NCBI GenBank assembly: GCA_028286825.1
Contig: JAQBQV010000005.1
Coordinates: 1-46,512 of the forward strand
Length of the DNA stretch: 46,512 nucleotides
Direction: 5' to 3'
From: Parcubacteria group bacterium
GTDB taxonomy: Bacteria; Patescibacteriota; Minisyncoccia; Phycocordibacterales; Phycocordibacteraceae
Part shown: piece by piece, positions 26,657 to 35,608 of the stretch
Layout of the letters: every line of letters starts with the position of its first letter
Numbering within the stretch: the stretch's first letter is position 1
The notes under the pieces: model-generated
Databases searched by the model: none
Told to the model about the DNA's origin: nothing
Seen by the model: the letters and a program-made list of their open reading frames with translations, nothing else
Position numbers and translations under genes: made by a program

Positions 26657-29428
26657 ATGGAATCCTCGCCCAAGTTGTCCACGCCAGAAGAGGAGCTCGC
26701 GTATCTGCGCGAACAAGTTTCTCGCAAGGAAGCCGAGCTATCAAAGCGCAATGTCGAGGCAAATGCGTTTGATCACGTGAGAGTCATTTCTGAGACGATC
26801 CACGAACACCATGCTGCTCCACTCGAGGTGCTAGCCAAAGAGTATCAAAGCACTGAAAAGACGATCGATACACAGGCTGAAGCGATCCTCAAAGAGCTTA
26901 ACCTAGGCGGTACCGAAGAAGCGGTGAAGAAGCTCCAGGCAGTTATGGAGGAGAAGGGGGTAAAAAATGCTCTAAGTGTTATGGAGAAACTGCACGATCC
27001 CCATGTGGCTGATGACTTCCATCAGTATCTCGTGCGTCATATTGCTGCGGGGATTCTTGTGCCCGGAATCGACGAGAAGGCACCTCGTTTCCAGGCGCTT
27101 CACATGACGCTATATGAAATCGCACTCCCAGAGCCTAAGCACGAGGAGGGGGGCCGCACAAAGACGCTCAAAGAGCTTGTCTCGGGAATGGAACAGTTCT
27201 ATGCGGGACTGCTCTCAGTTGAGGACGCGGAAGCGGGCGAGCCACCTTACTTTGCACTTGAATTAGCCGTGCCTGAGGACCGCCCTGAGCTCCAGTTTTA
27301 TGCCGCAGTGCCTAATAGTAAGTGCAATTTGTTTGAGAAGCAGCTTCTTGCGATCTTTCCCAATGCGCACCTTGTTGCACAACCACACGACTATAATGTG
27401 TTTACTAACAGCGGTATTTCCTACACCTCAACAGCAACGTTAGCCGCTAATCCGGCGCTTCCGCTGAAGGACTATACTGAGTTTGATTATGATCCGATCA
27501 ATGCGATAACCAATGCCTTCGCCAAGATCGAACACACAGGCGAAGGGGCAGCGCTCCAGATTATTATCGAGCCAAGAGCCGAACGGCATGTAAAGCATTA
27601 CCAGAAAATTTTGCATGCGCTCCGAAAGGGAGAAAAGCATACGACGGCCTTTAGTACGCCTGAGACCATGATGGGTGAAGTGGTTCGCGACATCGGTAAG
27701 TCCCTCTTTTCGAGCAAGCCTAAAGACGAACAGAAAGCAAAGGAGGCAGAAACGCGTCAGATAGAAGCGAACAAAGCGCATATCGAGCAGCTCGAGAAGA
27801 AAATAGCTGCACCCATTGTTGGAGTCACCATCAGACTGGTTGTCTCTTCTACCGACGAGCGTAAGGCAGGGCAGGTGCTCGACGAGATTGAGGCCGCGTT
27901 TAATCAGTTTGCGAGTACGCAAGGCAACCACCTTTCATTTAAGCGTACTCCGATGGGCGATAAAGCCGATGCGGCTTTTGAAAAGTTCTCGTTCCGCTTG
28001 CCGGACTCAAATGCACTCCCGCTCTCGCTTCGCGAACTCACGACCATCTACCACTTCCCGCCGTCTGGAATCGAATCCTCTCCGCACTTAAAGCAGGCGC
28101 GCTTTACCCATGCTCCAGCACCGGTCGCGCTCCCACAGACCGGTTCATTGCTTGGTATTAATACGTATCGTGGTCAAGAATCACGGATCTATCTGAGTCC
28201 TGAAGATCGCCTTCGCCACCTCTACATCATCGGGCAGACCGGTACCGGTAAGACCGGGCTCATGAAATCGATGATTATGCAGGATATAAAAAATGGCGAC
28301 GGCTGCTGCTTTATCGATCCGCACGGCTCAGACATTATCGATATCTTGGCCTCAATCCCGCCTGAGCGTTACCAAGATGTCATTTACTTTGACCCGGCTG
28401 ATCTTTCGCGGCCGCTCTCGCTTAATTTCCTCGAGTACGACATGTCTCGACCAGAGCAGAAGACATTTATTGTGAACGAACTTCTGATGATCTTTAAGCG
28501 CCTCTACGGTGACGTGCCTGAGAGTATGGGTCCCGCGTTTGAGCAGTACTTCCGGAACGCGACATTGCTCGTGATGGAAGATCCAAGCTCCGGATCGACG
28601 ATCCTCGACATTGCGCGCGTGCTTAGTAACAGCGAATTTAGAGCACAGAAGCTTGCAAAGAGTATGAACCCCATCGTGAATCAGTTCTGGACAGAGATCG
28701 CGACGAAGGCCGGAGGCGATGCGGCGCTTGAAAACATCGTGCCGTATATCACCAATAAGTTCGATGACTTTACGGCAAACGATTTCATTCGACCGATCGT
28801 CGGGCAACAGGAATCTTCCTTTAACTTCCGCGAAGTGATGGATACAAAAAAGATATTACTCGTAAACCTCTCGAAGGGCCGCTTAGGCGAGCGAAACGCA
28901 AACCTCCTCGGGCTGATCGTAGTGGGCAAGCTCTTTATGGCTGCGCTCTCTCGAGCCGACAATCCGCGCGGCCAACACGCACCTTTTTACCTCTACATTG
29001 ACGAGTTCCAAAACGTGACGACGGATTCGATCCCGGGGATTCTGTCCGAGGCCCGCAAATACAAACTTTCGCTCAGTATGGCGCACCAGTTCCTTTCGCA
29101 GATCGAGGAAAAAACACGTGACGCAGTCTTCGGGAACGTCGGCAATATGGCAGTCTTTCGTGTGGGTGAAGAGGACGCCGAGTTCTTTGCAAAGCAATTT
29201 GCTCCCGTATTTGAATCATCTGATTTCGTAAATCTTGAAAACCGAAACGCGTACGTAAAGATTCTTTCAAACGGCATACCGCAAAAGGCTTTTGACATGA
29301 AAACGCCTGATTTGCCGGAAGCAAATCAGGCTCAGGTAGACGACCTTATTCACCTCTCGTCGCTTACCTACGGTCGCGATCGTGCTACCGTTGAGAATAT
29401 GATCCGCGAACGATATCTCTCTCGTTAA
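26657..29428 (+). CDS. HerA/TraD-like conjugation-type ATPase
   Basis: LYIIGQTGTGKTGLMKSMIMQDI (Walker A); CCFIDPHGSDIIDIL; FYLYIDEFQNV (Walker B); TATACT-N7-ATG. Confidence 0.88.
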   Translation: MESSPKLSTPEEELAYLREQVSRKEAELSKRNVEANAFDHVRVISETIHEHHAAPLEVLAKEYQSTEKTIDTQAEAILKELNLGGTEEAVKKLQAVMEEKGVKNALSVMEKLHDPHVADDFHQYLVRHIAAGILVPGIDEKAPRFQALHMTLYEIALPEPKHEEGGRTKTLKELVSGMEQFYAGLLSVEDAEAGEPPYFALELAVPEDRPELQFYAAVPNSKCNLFEKQLLAIFPNAHLVAQPHDYNVFTNSGISYTSTATLAANPALPLKDYTEFDYDPINAITNAFAKIEHTGEGAALQIIIEPRAERHVKHYQKILHALRKGEKHTTAFSTPETMMGEVVRDIGKSLFSSKPKDEQKAKEAETRQIEANKAHIEQLEKKIAAPIVGVTIRLVVSSTDERKAGQVLDEIEAAFNQFASTQGNHLSFKRTPMGDKADAAFEKFSFRLPDSNALPLSLRELTTIYHFPPSGIESSPHLKQARFTHAPAPVALPQTGSLLGINTYRGQESRIYLSPEDRLRHLYIIGQTGTGKTGLMKSMIMQDIKNGDGCCFIDPHGSDIIDILASIPPERYQDVIYFDPADLSRPLSLNFLEYDMSRPEQKTFIVNELLMIFKRLYGDVPESMGPAFEQYFRNATLLVMEDPSSGSTILDIARVLSNSEFRAQKLAKSMNPIVNQFWTEIATKAGGDAALENIVPYITNKFDDFTANDFIRPIVGQQESSFNFREVMDTKKILLVNLSKGRLGERNANLLGLIVVGKLFMAALSRADNPRGQHAPFYLYIDEFQNVTTDSIPGILSEARKYKLSLSMAHQFLSQIEEKTRDAVFGNVGNMAVFRVGEEDAEFFAKQFAPVFESSDFVNLENRNAYVKILSNGIPQKAFDMKTPDLPEANQAQVDDLIHLSSLTYGRDRATVENMIRERYLSR

Positions 29429-29431
29429 TTT

Positions 29432-32400
29432 ATGGCACAAAAAAATGGTGAAGAAATGGGTATTGAAAAATTTCAGACACGCCGTCGCTCAGAAGCAGTT
29501 AAAAACGCTACTGACGTCGATGTGCAAACAGAAAATCGAACCTATGATGAACTCAAGTCACGTCTTGAGACCGCTTTTTTTGAAACGTACCCAGAGCCAG
29601 ACATGTCTGTTCCAGAGCAAAAGCAGCTTTACAACAAACTATCCGCTCTGAGAAAAGAATTGGCCAAGTCCATCAACCAACCGGCAAAAACGAGAAGTCT
29701 CGAAAACGTAAAAGCCCAGATTGACGCTTTTAGAGAGGAGTTAAAGCCGGCACAAACTGTGGTAAACGCCCAAATGACAGAAAGCGTTGTCCCTGAAGCC
29801 AGCGTTACTCAGCCTCAAGAGGCTAAACCGTTCAACCCTCATTCTGTAGCCTCTATACAGACCGTAGAAGAGCAACAGAAAAATTTGGAAGGTAGAAAAC
29901 ACGCGGCTGTACTCGGAATCATTCCGCCAGTGTCGATAAATGACCTCGATATAGATATTACTCACGCTCGCACTCCGCAGTATATGACTCGTCCCGAGAT
30001 GCAAAAGGACATGGATGCGTGGGCGGCCGGTTCTATTGCACCGACACAAACAGAGCATTCAGAATTTTCAGCACCAGAGGCGTTGACGGCATTATTTAGC
30101 GGCCACGTGCCCGCTCAGGTTTTAGAGGTGTATTCAAAATTGAAAGATCAAAAAAAGCAAGAAAGTTATCTTGAATCGCTTCGAAAGGAAATCGATGAAG
30201 AGAAGAAAGCCTCAGCTGTTGTGCAAGAGTGGGAACGGCAAGGGCCGACTGAACTCGGCAATCCGTGGGGCCGAGGTGGCTTGAAAAGAGGAATATTTAG
30301 AGAACAGCTTTTGAGTCTCTATCCGCCAAACCCAGACGGCACTCGGGATGCTAAACACATTTCGGAATCAGACTGGAGAAAATACGAAGACCTTGCAGAA
30401 GAACAGCAGAAGAACTTTGCTTCAGGAGACGAAGGAGCAGAGGAGGCGACACTTGAAAAGATTGCTCAGTTTCTGCTTGAGCCAAAAGTCCCCATTACTG
30501 ATGAGGCTGTTCTAGTGCCGACTGCCGAGCGAGTATTAAATGGAAGTTCTCATGAGACCATCTCAGACAAGGAGAACGGAGAGATGGCACAATCGGAAGA
30601 ATCCAATTTTCAAGATATAGGAAAAACCGTAAATATAGATTCCGATTCGAGCAGCGCTCATTTAAGTCTTGAGCTAGCAAAAGAATTTTTGAAGCTTGGT
30701 GATAGAGATACGGCCGAGCAGTATTTACAAGAAGTAATTGCAGAAGGGGATGATACTGAGAAAGCAGAAGCGCTAACTCTTCTCGGGAAAGCGGGTCACC
30801 ATGAGTCGGTAGAGACTGCCCCTAAGGTCTTCCACTTTAGGCCAGGTCATGAGAAAAATATTCCAGAAGACGCCGTTTTTTCAGACGGATCACCGCTTAA
30901 CCCAGAGCCGCGGCAAATTCCTTCTTCTGAGTCACCTAAGGAGCAGACCCAGAATGAGCAGCCGGAAACACCTAAGGAGTGGAAGGCAAAATTGCGTGAG
31001 CTCATTAGCGGAGCCAAGGACAGCACCAAAGAAAAGGTGAATTGGTATAAAAGCTCGGAAGAGGGTCTCATTCGCCGTTCTGCCGAACTGGATCTTAAAG
31101 CAGAGAACATTGGCGGGATTGAAAAATGGTTTAGAAATGTTGGCGAGAACTATAATAAGAAAAGTTTTACGACTAAGCTTGCCATGGGTGCAGGCCTCGG
31201 GCTAGGAGCATTCGCTTTTTCTACTATTGCACCTCCTGTTGCGGCAGCGTTCATGCTGGGTCTCGGCTATCAGCGCACCGCAGCGCTTTCGACAATGTTC
31301 TTAAAATTTGAGAAAAAGGCAGTCGACGACAAAAAAACCAATGCGAAAGAGTGGTCGATGTTGAAAGCGATAGGCTATACAGTAGCAATGGGTGCAGCGA
31401 TACAAGAAGCGCTGTTACTCGCCAATCAGACGGAAACCGGACAAAAAGTACATGAGTATATTGGAGAAAAAGCTCAAGTCGTCGGTGAAAAGACTCAAGA
31501 ATGGCTGAAGCAGTACTGGCCATTCAAGGGTGGTGTAAAACCCGAAGGGACGTGGGCAGAATCAACACCGGGGAATCCCTCGAACCTGTCGCCACAACCA
31601 CAAAAGCATCCTGAGATTACGTCGAGCGGGAAGCTACTGAATGACACAAATATTTCGGAGAGGATAGAAGGGGAGATTGCTCTCCCTGATGACCTTGAGC
31701 CCATTGCGGCGACAAAAGGAAAGGGTACAGAGTATATGATCAAGAGAATGTGGAAGCAGCTTTCGGAAAAGCATCTAGATGCAAGTAGCTATTACGATGC
31801 TGAACGCGCTCCTGATCAGCAACCAGACATATACAAACTTCTTACCGCAGATGAGGAAACAATTGATAAAGTCGTGCATAAAATCGCTGCTGACCCAAAG
31901 CACGGCTTCTATCACCCAGGCGGTACCAATGCGCGCGTTGATCTCGACTCAGTAATGTCTTTTGACACACACGGAGAGATAACGCTCGATGGAATGATGG
32001 AAACGCCAAATGACGGACCGATAACACCGCCATACAACCATGCCGCGAATGCAGAGAACCCTGCAATATCAGATGAGACTAGTGACGACGGTTTTCAGCG
32101 CGTTTCAGCAACTGATGAGTCATTCCACATACAAGAGCAGCTTGAGCGCGACTCGATCGGCGAACCTAGACCCATTAATGGAGGTGCCCCTGAAGGTCTT
32201 CAGGATGCAGATTCTATAGGAACTCAAGATTCAACTACATCGTCTGCTCCTGAGAGTGGCACAATCGAAAATCAGCCATCTCTCCCACAGACAAAGGAAT
32301 TTCTTAGTGATAGCGGACTAAAGATAGAACCTCGAGAGGGACATGTGTTTGTCGAAAAGGGAAGTGGTGTTCCAGTTGCGTATGGAGAACCCTTTGAAGC

Positions 32401-32641
32401 GAGATGGAACGCTGCTAACGAGTACGCAAAGGCTCATCCGGGTGAAGAAGTTTCTGTTGAAGCAGAGCGTCTTGTGATTCTCGAAGATGGCAAAGCTCAC
32501 TCTTGGGTGCACGCGGTTAAGGCAACCAAAATCTTAGGCATGACGTGGGTGTCATCCTCAGTCGAAGCACCACCAAGCTCTCTTGAGGCACCAAACCTTC
32601 GAGATATTGACCCTAAGAAATTTACTAAACAGTTGCAATAA
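29432..32641 (+). CDS. Large (1069 aa) hypothetical protein with central hydrophobic segment
   Basis: Charged low-complexity N-terminus; LAMGAGLGLGAFAFSTIAPPVAAAFMLGLGY. Confidence 0.65.
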   Translation: MAQKNGEEMGIEKFQTRRRSEAVKNATDVDVQTENRTYDELKSRLETAFFETYPEPDMSVPEQKQLYNKLSALRKELAKSINQPAKTRSLENVKAQIDAFREELKPAQTVVNAQMTESVVPEASVTQPQEAKPFNPHSVASIQTVEEQQKNLEGRKHAAVLGIIPPVSINDLDIDITHARTPQYMTRPEMQKDMDAWAAGSIAPTQTEHSEFSAPEALTALFSGHVPAQVLEVYSKLKDQKKQESYLESLRKEIDEEKKASAVVQEWERQGPTELGNPWGRGGLKRGIFREQLLSLYPPNPDGTRDAKHISESDWRKYEDLAEEQQKNFASGDEGAEEATLEKIAQFLLEPKVPITDEAVLVPTAERVLNGSSHETISDKENGEMAQSEESNFQDIGKTVNIDSDSSSAHLSLELAKEFLKLGDRDTAEQYLQEVIAEGDDTEKAEALTLLGKAGHHESVETAPKVFHFRPGHEKNIPEDAVFSDGSPLNPEPRQIPSSESPKEQTQNEQPETPKEWKAKLRELISGAKDSTKEKVNWYKSSEEGLIRRSAELDLKAENIGGIEKWFRNVGENYNKKSFTTKLAMGAGLGLGAFAFSTIAPPVAAAFMLGLGYQRTAALSTMFLKFEKKAVDDKKTNAKEWSMLKAIGYTVAMGAAIQEALLLANQTETGQKVHEYIGEKAQVVGEKTQEWLKQYWPFKGGVKPEGTWAESTPGNPSNLSPQPQKHPEITSSGKLLNDTNISERIEGEIALPDDLEPIAATKGKGTEYMIKRMWKQLSEKHLDASSYYDAERAPDQQPDIYKLLTADEETIDKVVHKIAADPKHGFYHPGGTNARVDLDSVMSFDTHGEITLDGMMETPNDGPITPPYNHAANAENPAISDETSDDGFQRVSATDESFHIQEQLERDSIGEPRPINGGAPEGLQDADSIGTQDSTTSSAPESGTIENQPSLPQTKEFLSDSGLKIEPREGHVFVEKGSGVPVAYGEPFEARWNAANEYAKAHPGEEVSVEAERLVILEDGKAHSWVHAVKATKILGMTWVSSSVEAPPSSLEAPNLRDIDPKKFTKQLQ

Positions 32642-32663
32642 TTAGCCGTGGTATATTACCTTT

Positions 32664-32960
32664 ATGCAAGATGAACTAACAAAAGCGATAGCAACTGATC
32701 TCGGGATCAACGATCTGAAACCAGAGGAACAGCAGGCCCTTATCAGTCAGTTTGGGGAAGTGGCGCTCAAGGCGGCGACCATTGCCATTGTTGAGAAGAT
32801 GCCAGAAGCGAAAAGAGAAGAGTTCACGCAGCTTGCTGAAGCGGGGGATGCGCTTGCAGTGCAGACCTTCCTTGACGCTGAGGTTCCTGGCCATGAGGCG
32901 ATCGCAAAAGCGGCTGTAGCTGAAGAGGTCAAGCGATTTAAGGCTTTTCAAGCTCCGTAG
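32664..32960 (+). CDS. Small hypothetical protein
   Basis: 98 aa; TATATT-N6-ATG. Confidence 0.6.
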   Translation: MQDELTKAIATDLGINDLKPEEQQALISQFGEVALKAATIAIVEKMPEAKREEFTQLAEAGDALAVQTFLDAEVPGHEAIAKAAVAEEVKRFKAFQAP

Positions 32961-32988
32961 TATACTAAGGGTCTAACCGTTATACATT

Positions 32989-33507
32989 ATGAATCCGACA
33001 CAAACAGGAATTGCCGTCGCTTTAGCACTTGTTGTGGTTAGCGTTTTCCTTTTCGTACCGGGGCTGTCGCCCTTCGGAGGCGTACAAACCGCAGCAGTCA
33101 CCGATTCGCAATCATTAGCAACTACAACAGCAGATCAAACAACTACCATGCCACCACAACCTCCCCTTACTCAGCTTGAAATGAAAGACGAAGTCGTCGG
33201 CACAGGTGCCACAGCAGTCGCTGGTGATACTGTGACCGTTCAGTATATTGGTACCCTTACAAACGGTACCGTCTTTGACGCATCAGCCAAACACGGCACA
33301 GAGGGCTTCACATTTAGGCTCGGTGCTGGAGAGGTGATTAAAGGATGGGATCAGGGCGTTGCCGGTATGAAGGAGGGAGGTAAGCGACTTCTCGCAATTC
33401 CAGCAGCACTTGCCTACGGGGCACAAGCCGTTGGCGGTGCAATACCTGCAAACTCGGATCTTATTTTCGAGGTTGAACTTTTGAAGGTTCAGAAGGGTGG
33501 TAACTAG
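32989..33507 (+). CDS. FKBP-type peptidyl-prolyl isomerase, membrane anchored
   Basis: VTVQYIGTLTNGTVFDASAKHG...FRLGAGEVIKGWDQGVAGMKEGGKRLLAIP. Confidence 0.93.
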   Translation: MNPTQTGIAVALALVVVSVFLFVPGLSPFGGVQTAAVTDSQSLATTTADQTTTMPPQPPLTQLEMKDEVVGTGATAVAGDTVTVQYIGTLTNGTVFDASAKHGTEGFTFRLGAGEVIKGWDQGVAGMKEGGKRLLAIPAALAYGAQAVGGAIPANSDLIFEVELLKVQKGGN

Positions 33508-33540
33508 AAGAGCTTGCAATTTTAGGGATTCTGTGCTATA

Positions 33541-33570
33541 AAAAAGACTGCTGTTAAGCGGTCTTTTTTG
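33541..33570 (+). terminator. Intrinsic terminator
   Basis: aaaaagac...gtctttttt. Confidence 0.7.
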
Positions 33571-33618
33571 TCATACCTTGCCTGAGGGTTTCAGGCGTCA
33601 AAATGGAAGGGAAAGAAA

Positions 33619-34224
33619 ATGAAGAAAATGCTACAGTTCGCTCTCCTCGTAACGATGGCGGCACTCCTTACGGCCTGCGCATCACCGCAGTATCGCTCTG
33701 GCGATGTCACGGTCGACAAGAAGGAAACAGGCGAGCTCGCCGATGCTGGTGGTTGGTCGCCTAAGGCAGCCGCGCAGTATGCGCTGGTTCAACACCCGCG
33801 CGTGAACAGTGGAGTCATTCCCGTCGAGGCAATACGCGAATCGCAATTCATGGGTGCGCACTGCCAGACCGAAATCGGCAAACAGATGGCTCCGGCGTAC
33901 ATGAATCCGTTCAGCGCTCAGGCGGCGGCCAAAGCGAAAGGCGACTGCGTGGAGAAGCTCTACGAGTTCTCGAAGGTGCACTTCGATCCCCAACACAGGC
34001 TCAACGGATCGTTCGTGATACCCATGCAAGGCGGCAAAGCCTTCGGCGACGCGCTTCCCACGGTAAGCGACGCAACGGCAGCATCGCTCAAAAAGGCGAA
34101 CGAAGCTTTCGCTAAGAAACAGGTCGACGATGCCGCCAAGAAAAAAGAAGCCGAAAAGATTTCGGCCGCTTGCGACACTTGCAAGAAGGCAACGGAAACC
34201 GCCGCGAAGAAGGACAAGAAGTAG
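33619..34224 (+). CDS. Putative lipoprotein
   Basis: MKKMLQFALLVTMAALLTAC lipobox; SD-like gaaggga upstream; Lys/Ala-rich C-terminus. Confidence 0.65.
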   Translation: MKKMLQFALLVTMAALLTACASPQYRSGDVTVDKKETGELADAGGWSPKAAAQYALVQHPRVNSGVIPVEAIRESQFMGAHCQTEIGKQMAPAYMNPFSAQAAAKAKGDCVEKLYEFSKVHFDPQHRLNGSFVIPMQGGKAFGDALPTVSDATAASLKKANEAFAKKQVDDAAKKKEAEKISAACDTCKKATETAAKKDKK

Positions 34225-34261
34225 CGGGTCCGATCAGACCCATCGAGAACGTCGTGTTCCG

Positions 34262-34290
34262 AAGCCGCGCAGCAATGCGCGGCTTTTTTA
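34262..34290 (+). terminator. Intrinsic terminator
   Basis: aagccgcgca-gcaa-tgcgcggctttttt. Confidence 0.85.
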
Positions 34291-34311
34291 TTTCTGGTAG
34301 GGTAGAGACAT

Positions 34312-35538
34312 ATGGCGGCTTTCAACTTTAAAATAGAAGCTAAGCAAGGTACGGCGCGTGCTGGCGTTATTACGACGCCTCATGGTGAGATTCACACGCC
34401 AGCTTTTTCTCCTGTAGGTACTAAGGCAAGCGTGAAGGGCATTTCGCCACGCGAGCTTAATGAGCTCGGCGCAGAAGTAGTGCTGGCTAATACCTATCAC
34501 TTATACTTGCAGCCAGGTGAGAAAATTGTTGAAGGAGCGGGTGGGCTAGCCAAATTCATGGGTTGGGAGGGACCGACGATTACTGACTCAGGCGGTTTCC
34601 AGGTCTTCTCGCTAGGTGCTGGCTTTGGCAAATCAGTATCAAAATTTGTAAAAGAGGATGTGCCGCGTGAAGAAGCAGTAACCGTCTTTGATCAAGAGGT
34701 CGCGAGCTCTCACGGGCAGCTTGCCATTATCGACGACGAAGGTGTCACGTTTACGTCACATATCGATGGCTCGCTGCACCGCTTCACGCCTGAACGCTCT
34801 GTCGAGATCCAGCATGCACTCGGCGCTGATATCTTTTTTGCTTTTGATGAGTGCACAGCACCCACTGAGCCATACGAATACCAAAAAGAAGCGATGGAGC
34901 GAACTCACCGCTGGGCCGAACGAAGTTTGAAAGCGCATCGACAAAATATCGACGCGAATAAAAAGCAGGCGATCTTTGGCATTGCTCAGGGTGGACAGTT
35001 TGATGATTTGCGTAAGAGTAGTGCGAGAGCAATCGCTGAAATGGGCTTCGACGGTTTCGGTCTCGGAGGCTCGTTTAGCAAGAAATATGGGGATGATTCC
35101 TTAGAGTCGGCGCTCGCGATGCTAAAGGAGCTACCAGAAACGATGCCGGTCCACGGACTCGGTATTGGGGAACCGGGGGACATCTTGGCGAGCATCGCAG
35201 CCGGCGTTGATATCTTTGACTGTGTTGCTGCGACACGGATTGGCCGCCACGGTTCTATTTATACAAAAAGGGGGATCATTCACATCACGGGCGAGAAGTA
35301 TAGAAACGACTACGGGTCACTCGACCCCGAGGGTGTCATTAAAGGAACTGAGTTGTATACGCGCGCATACGTTGCTCACCTTATTCATTCTAAAGAAATG
35401 CTAGGCTCGATTATTTGCTCCCTGCATAATGTCGGCTTCACCTTAAACTTGGTAAAAGAGGCTCGTCAGGCAATTCTCGATGGACGATTCATCGAATTTC
35501 GTGCAGACTTCATGAGAAACTACTACCAAGCGAGCTGA
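34312..35538 (+). CDS. tgt: Queuine/preQ1 tRNA-guanine transglycosylase
   Basis: GEIHTPAFSPVGTKASVKGISP, ANTYHLYLQPG, ITDSGGFQVFSL, FDCVAATRIGRHGSIYT. Confidence 0.93.
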   Translation: MAAFNFKIEAKQGTARAGVITTPHGEIHTPAFSPVGTKASVKGISPRELNELGAEVVLANTYHLYLQPGEKIVEGAGGLAKFMGWEGPTITDSGGFQVFSLGAGFGKSVSKFVKEDVPREEAVTVFDQEVASSHGQLAIIDDEGVTFTSHIDGSLHRFTPERSVEIQHALGADIFFAFDECTAPTEPYEYQKEAMERTHRWAERSLKAHRQNIDANKKQAIFGIAQGGQFDDLRKSSARAIAEMGFDGFGLGGSFSKKYGDDSLESALAMLKELPETMPVHGLGIGEPGDILASIAAGVDIFDCVAATRIGRHGSIYTKRGIIHITGEKYRNDYGSLDPEGVIKGTELYTRAYVAHLIHSKEMLGSIICSLHNVGFTLNLVKEARQAILDGRFIEFRADFMRNYYQAS

Positions 35539-35608
35539 GTAATATGGACAGAGTTATGTACATATTCGAGGCAAGCGCAGGGAGGAAGGAAGTAAACTAA
35601 TTACTATC

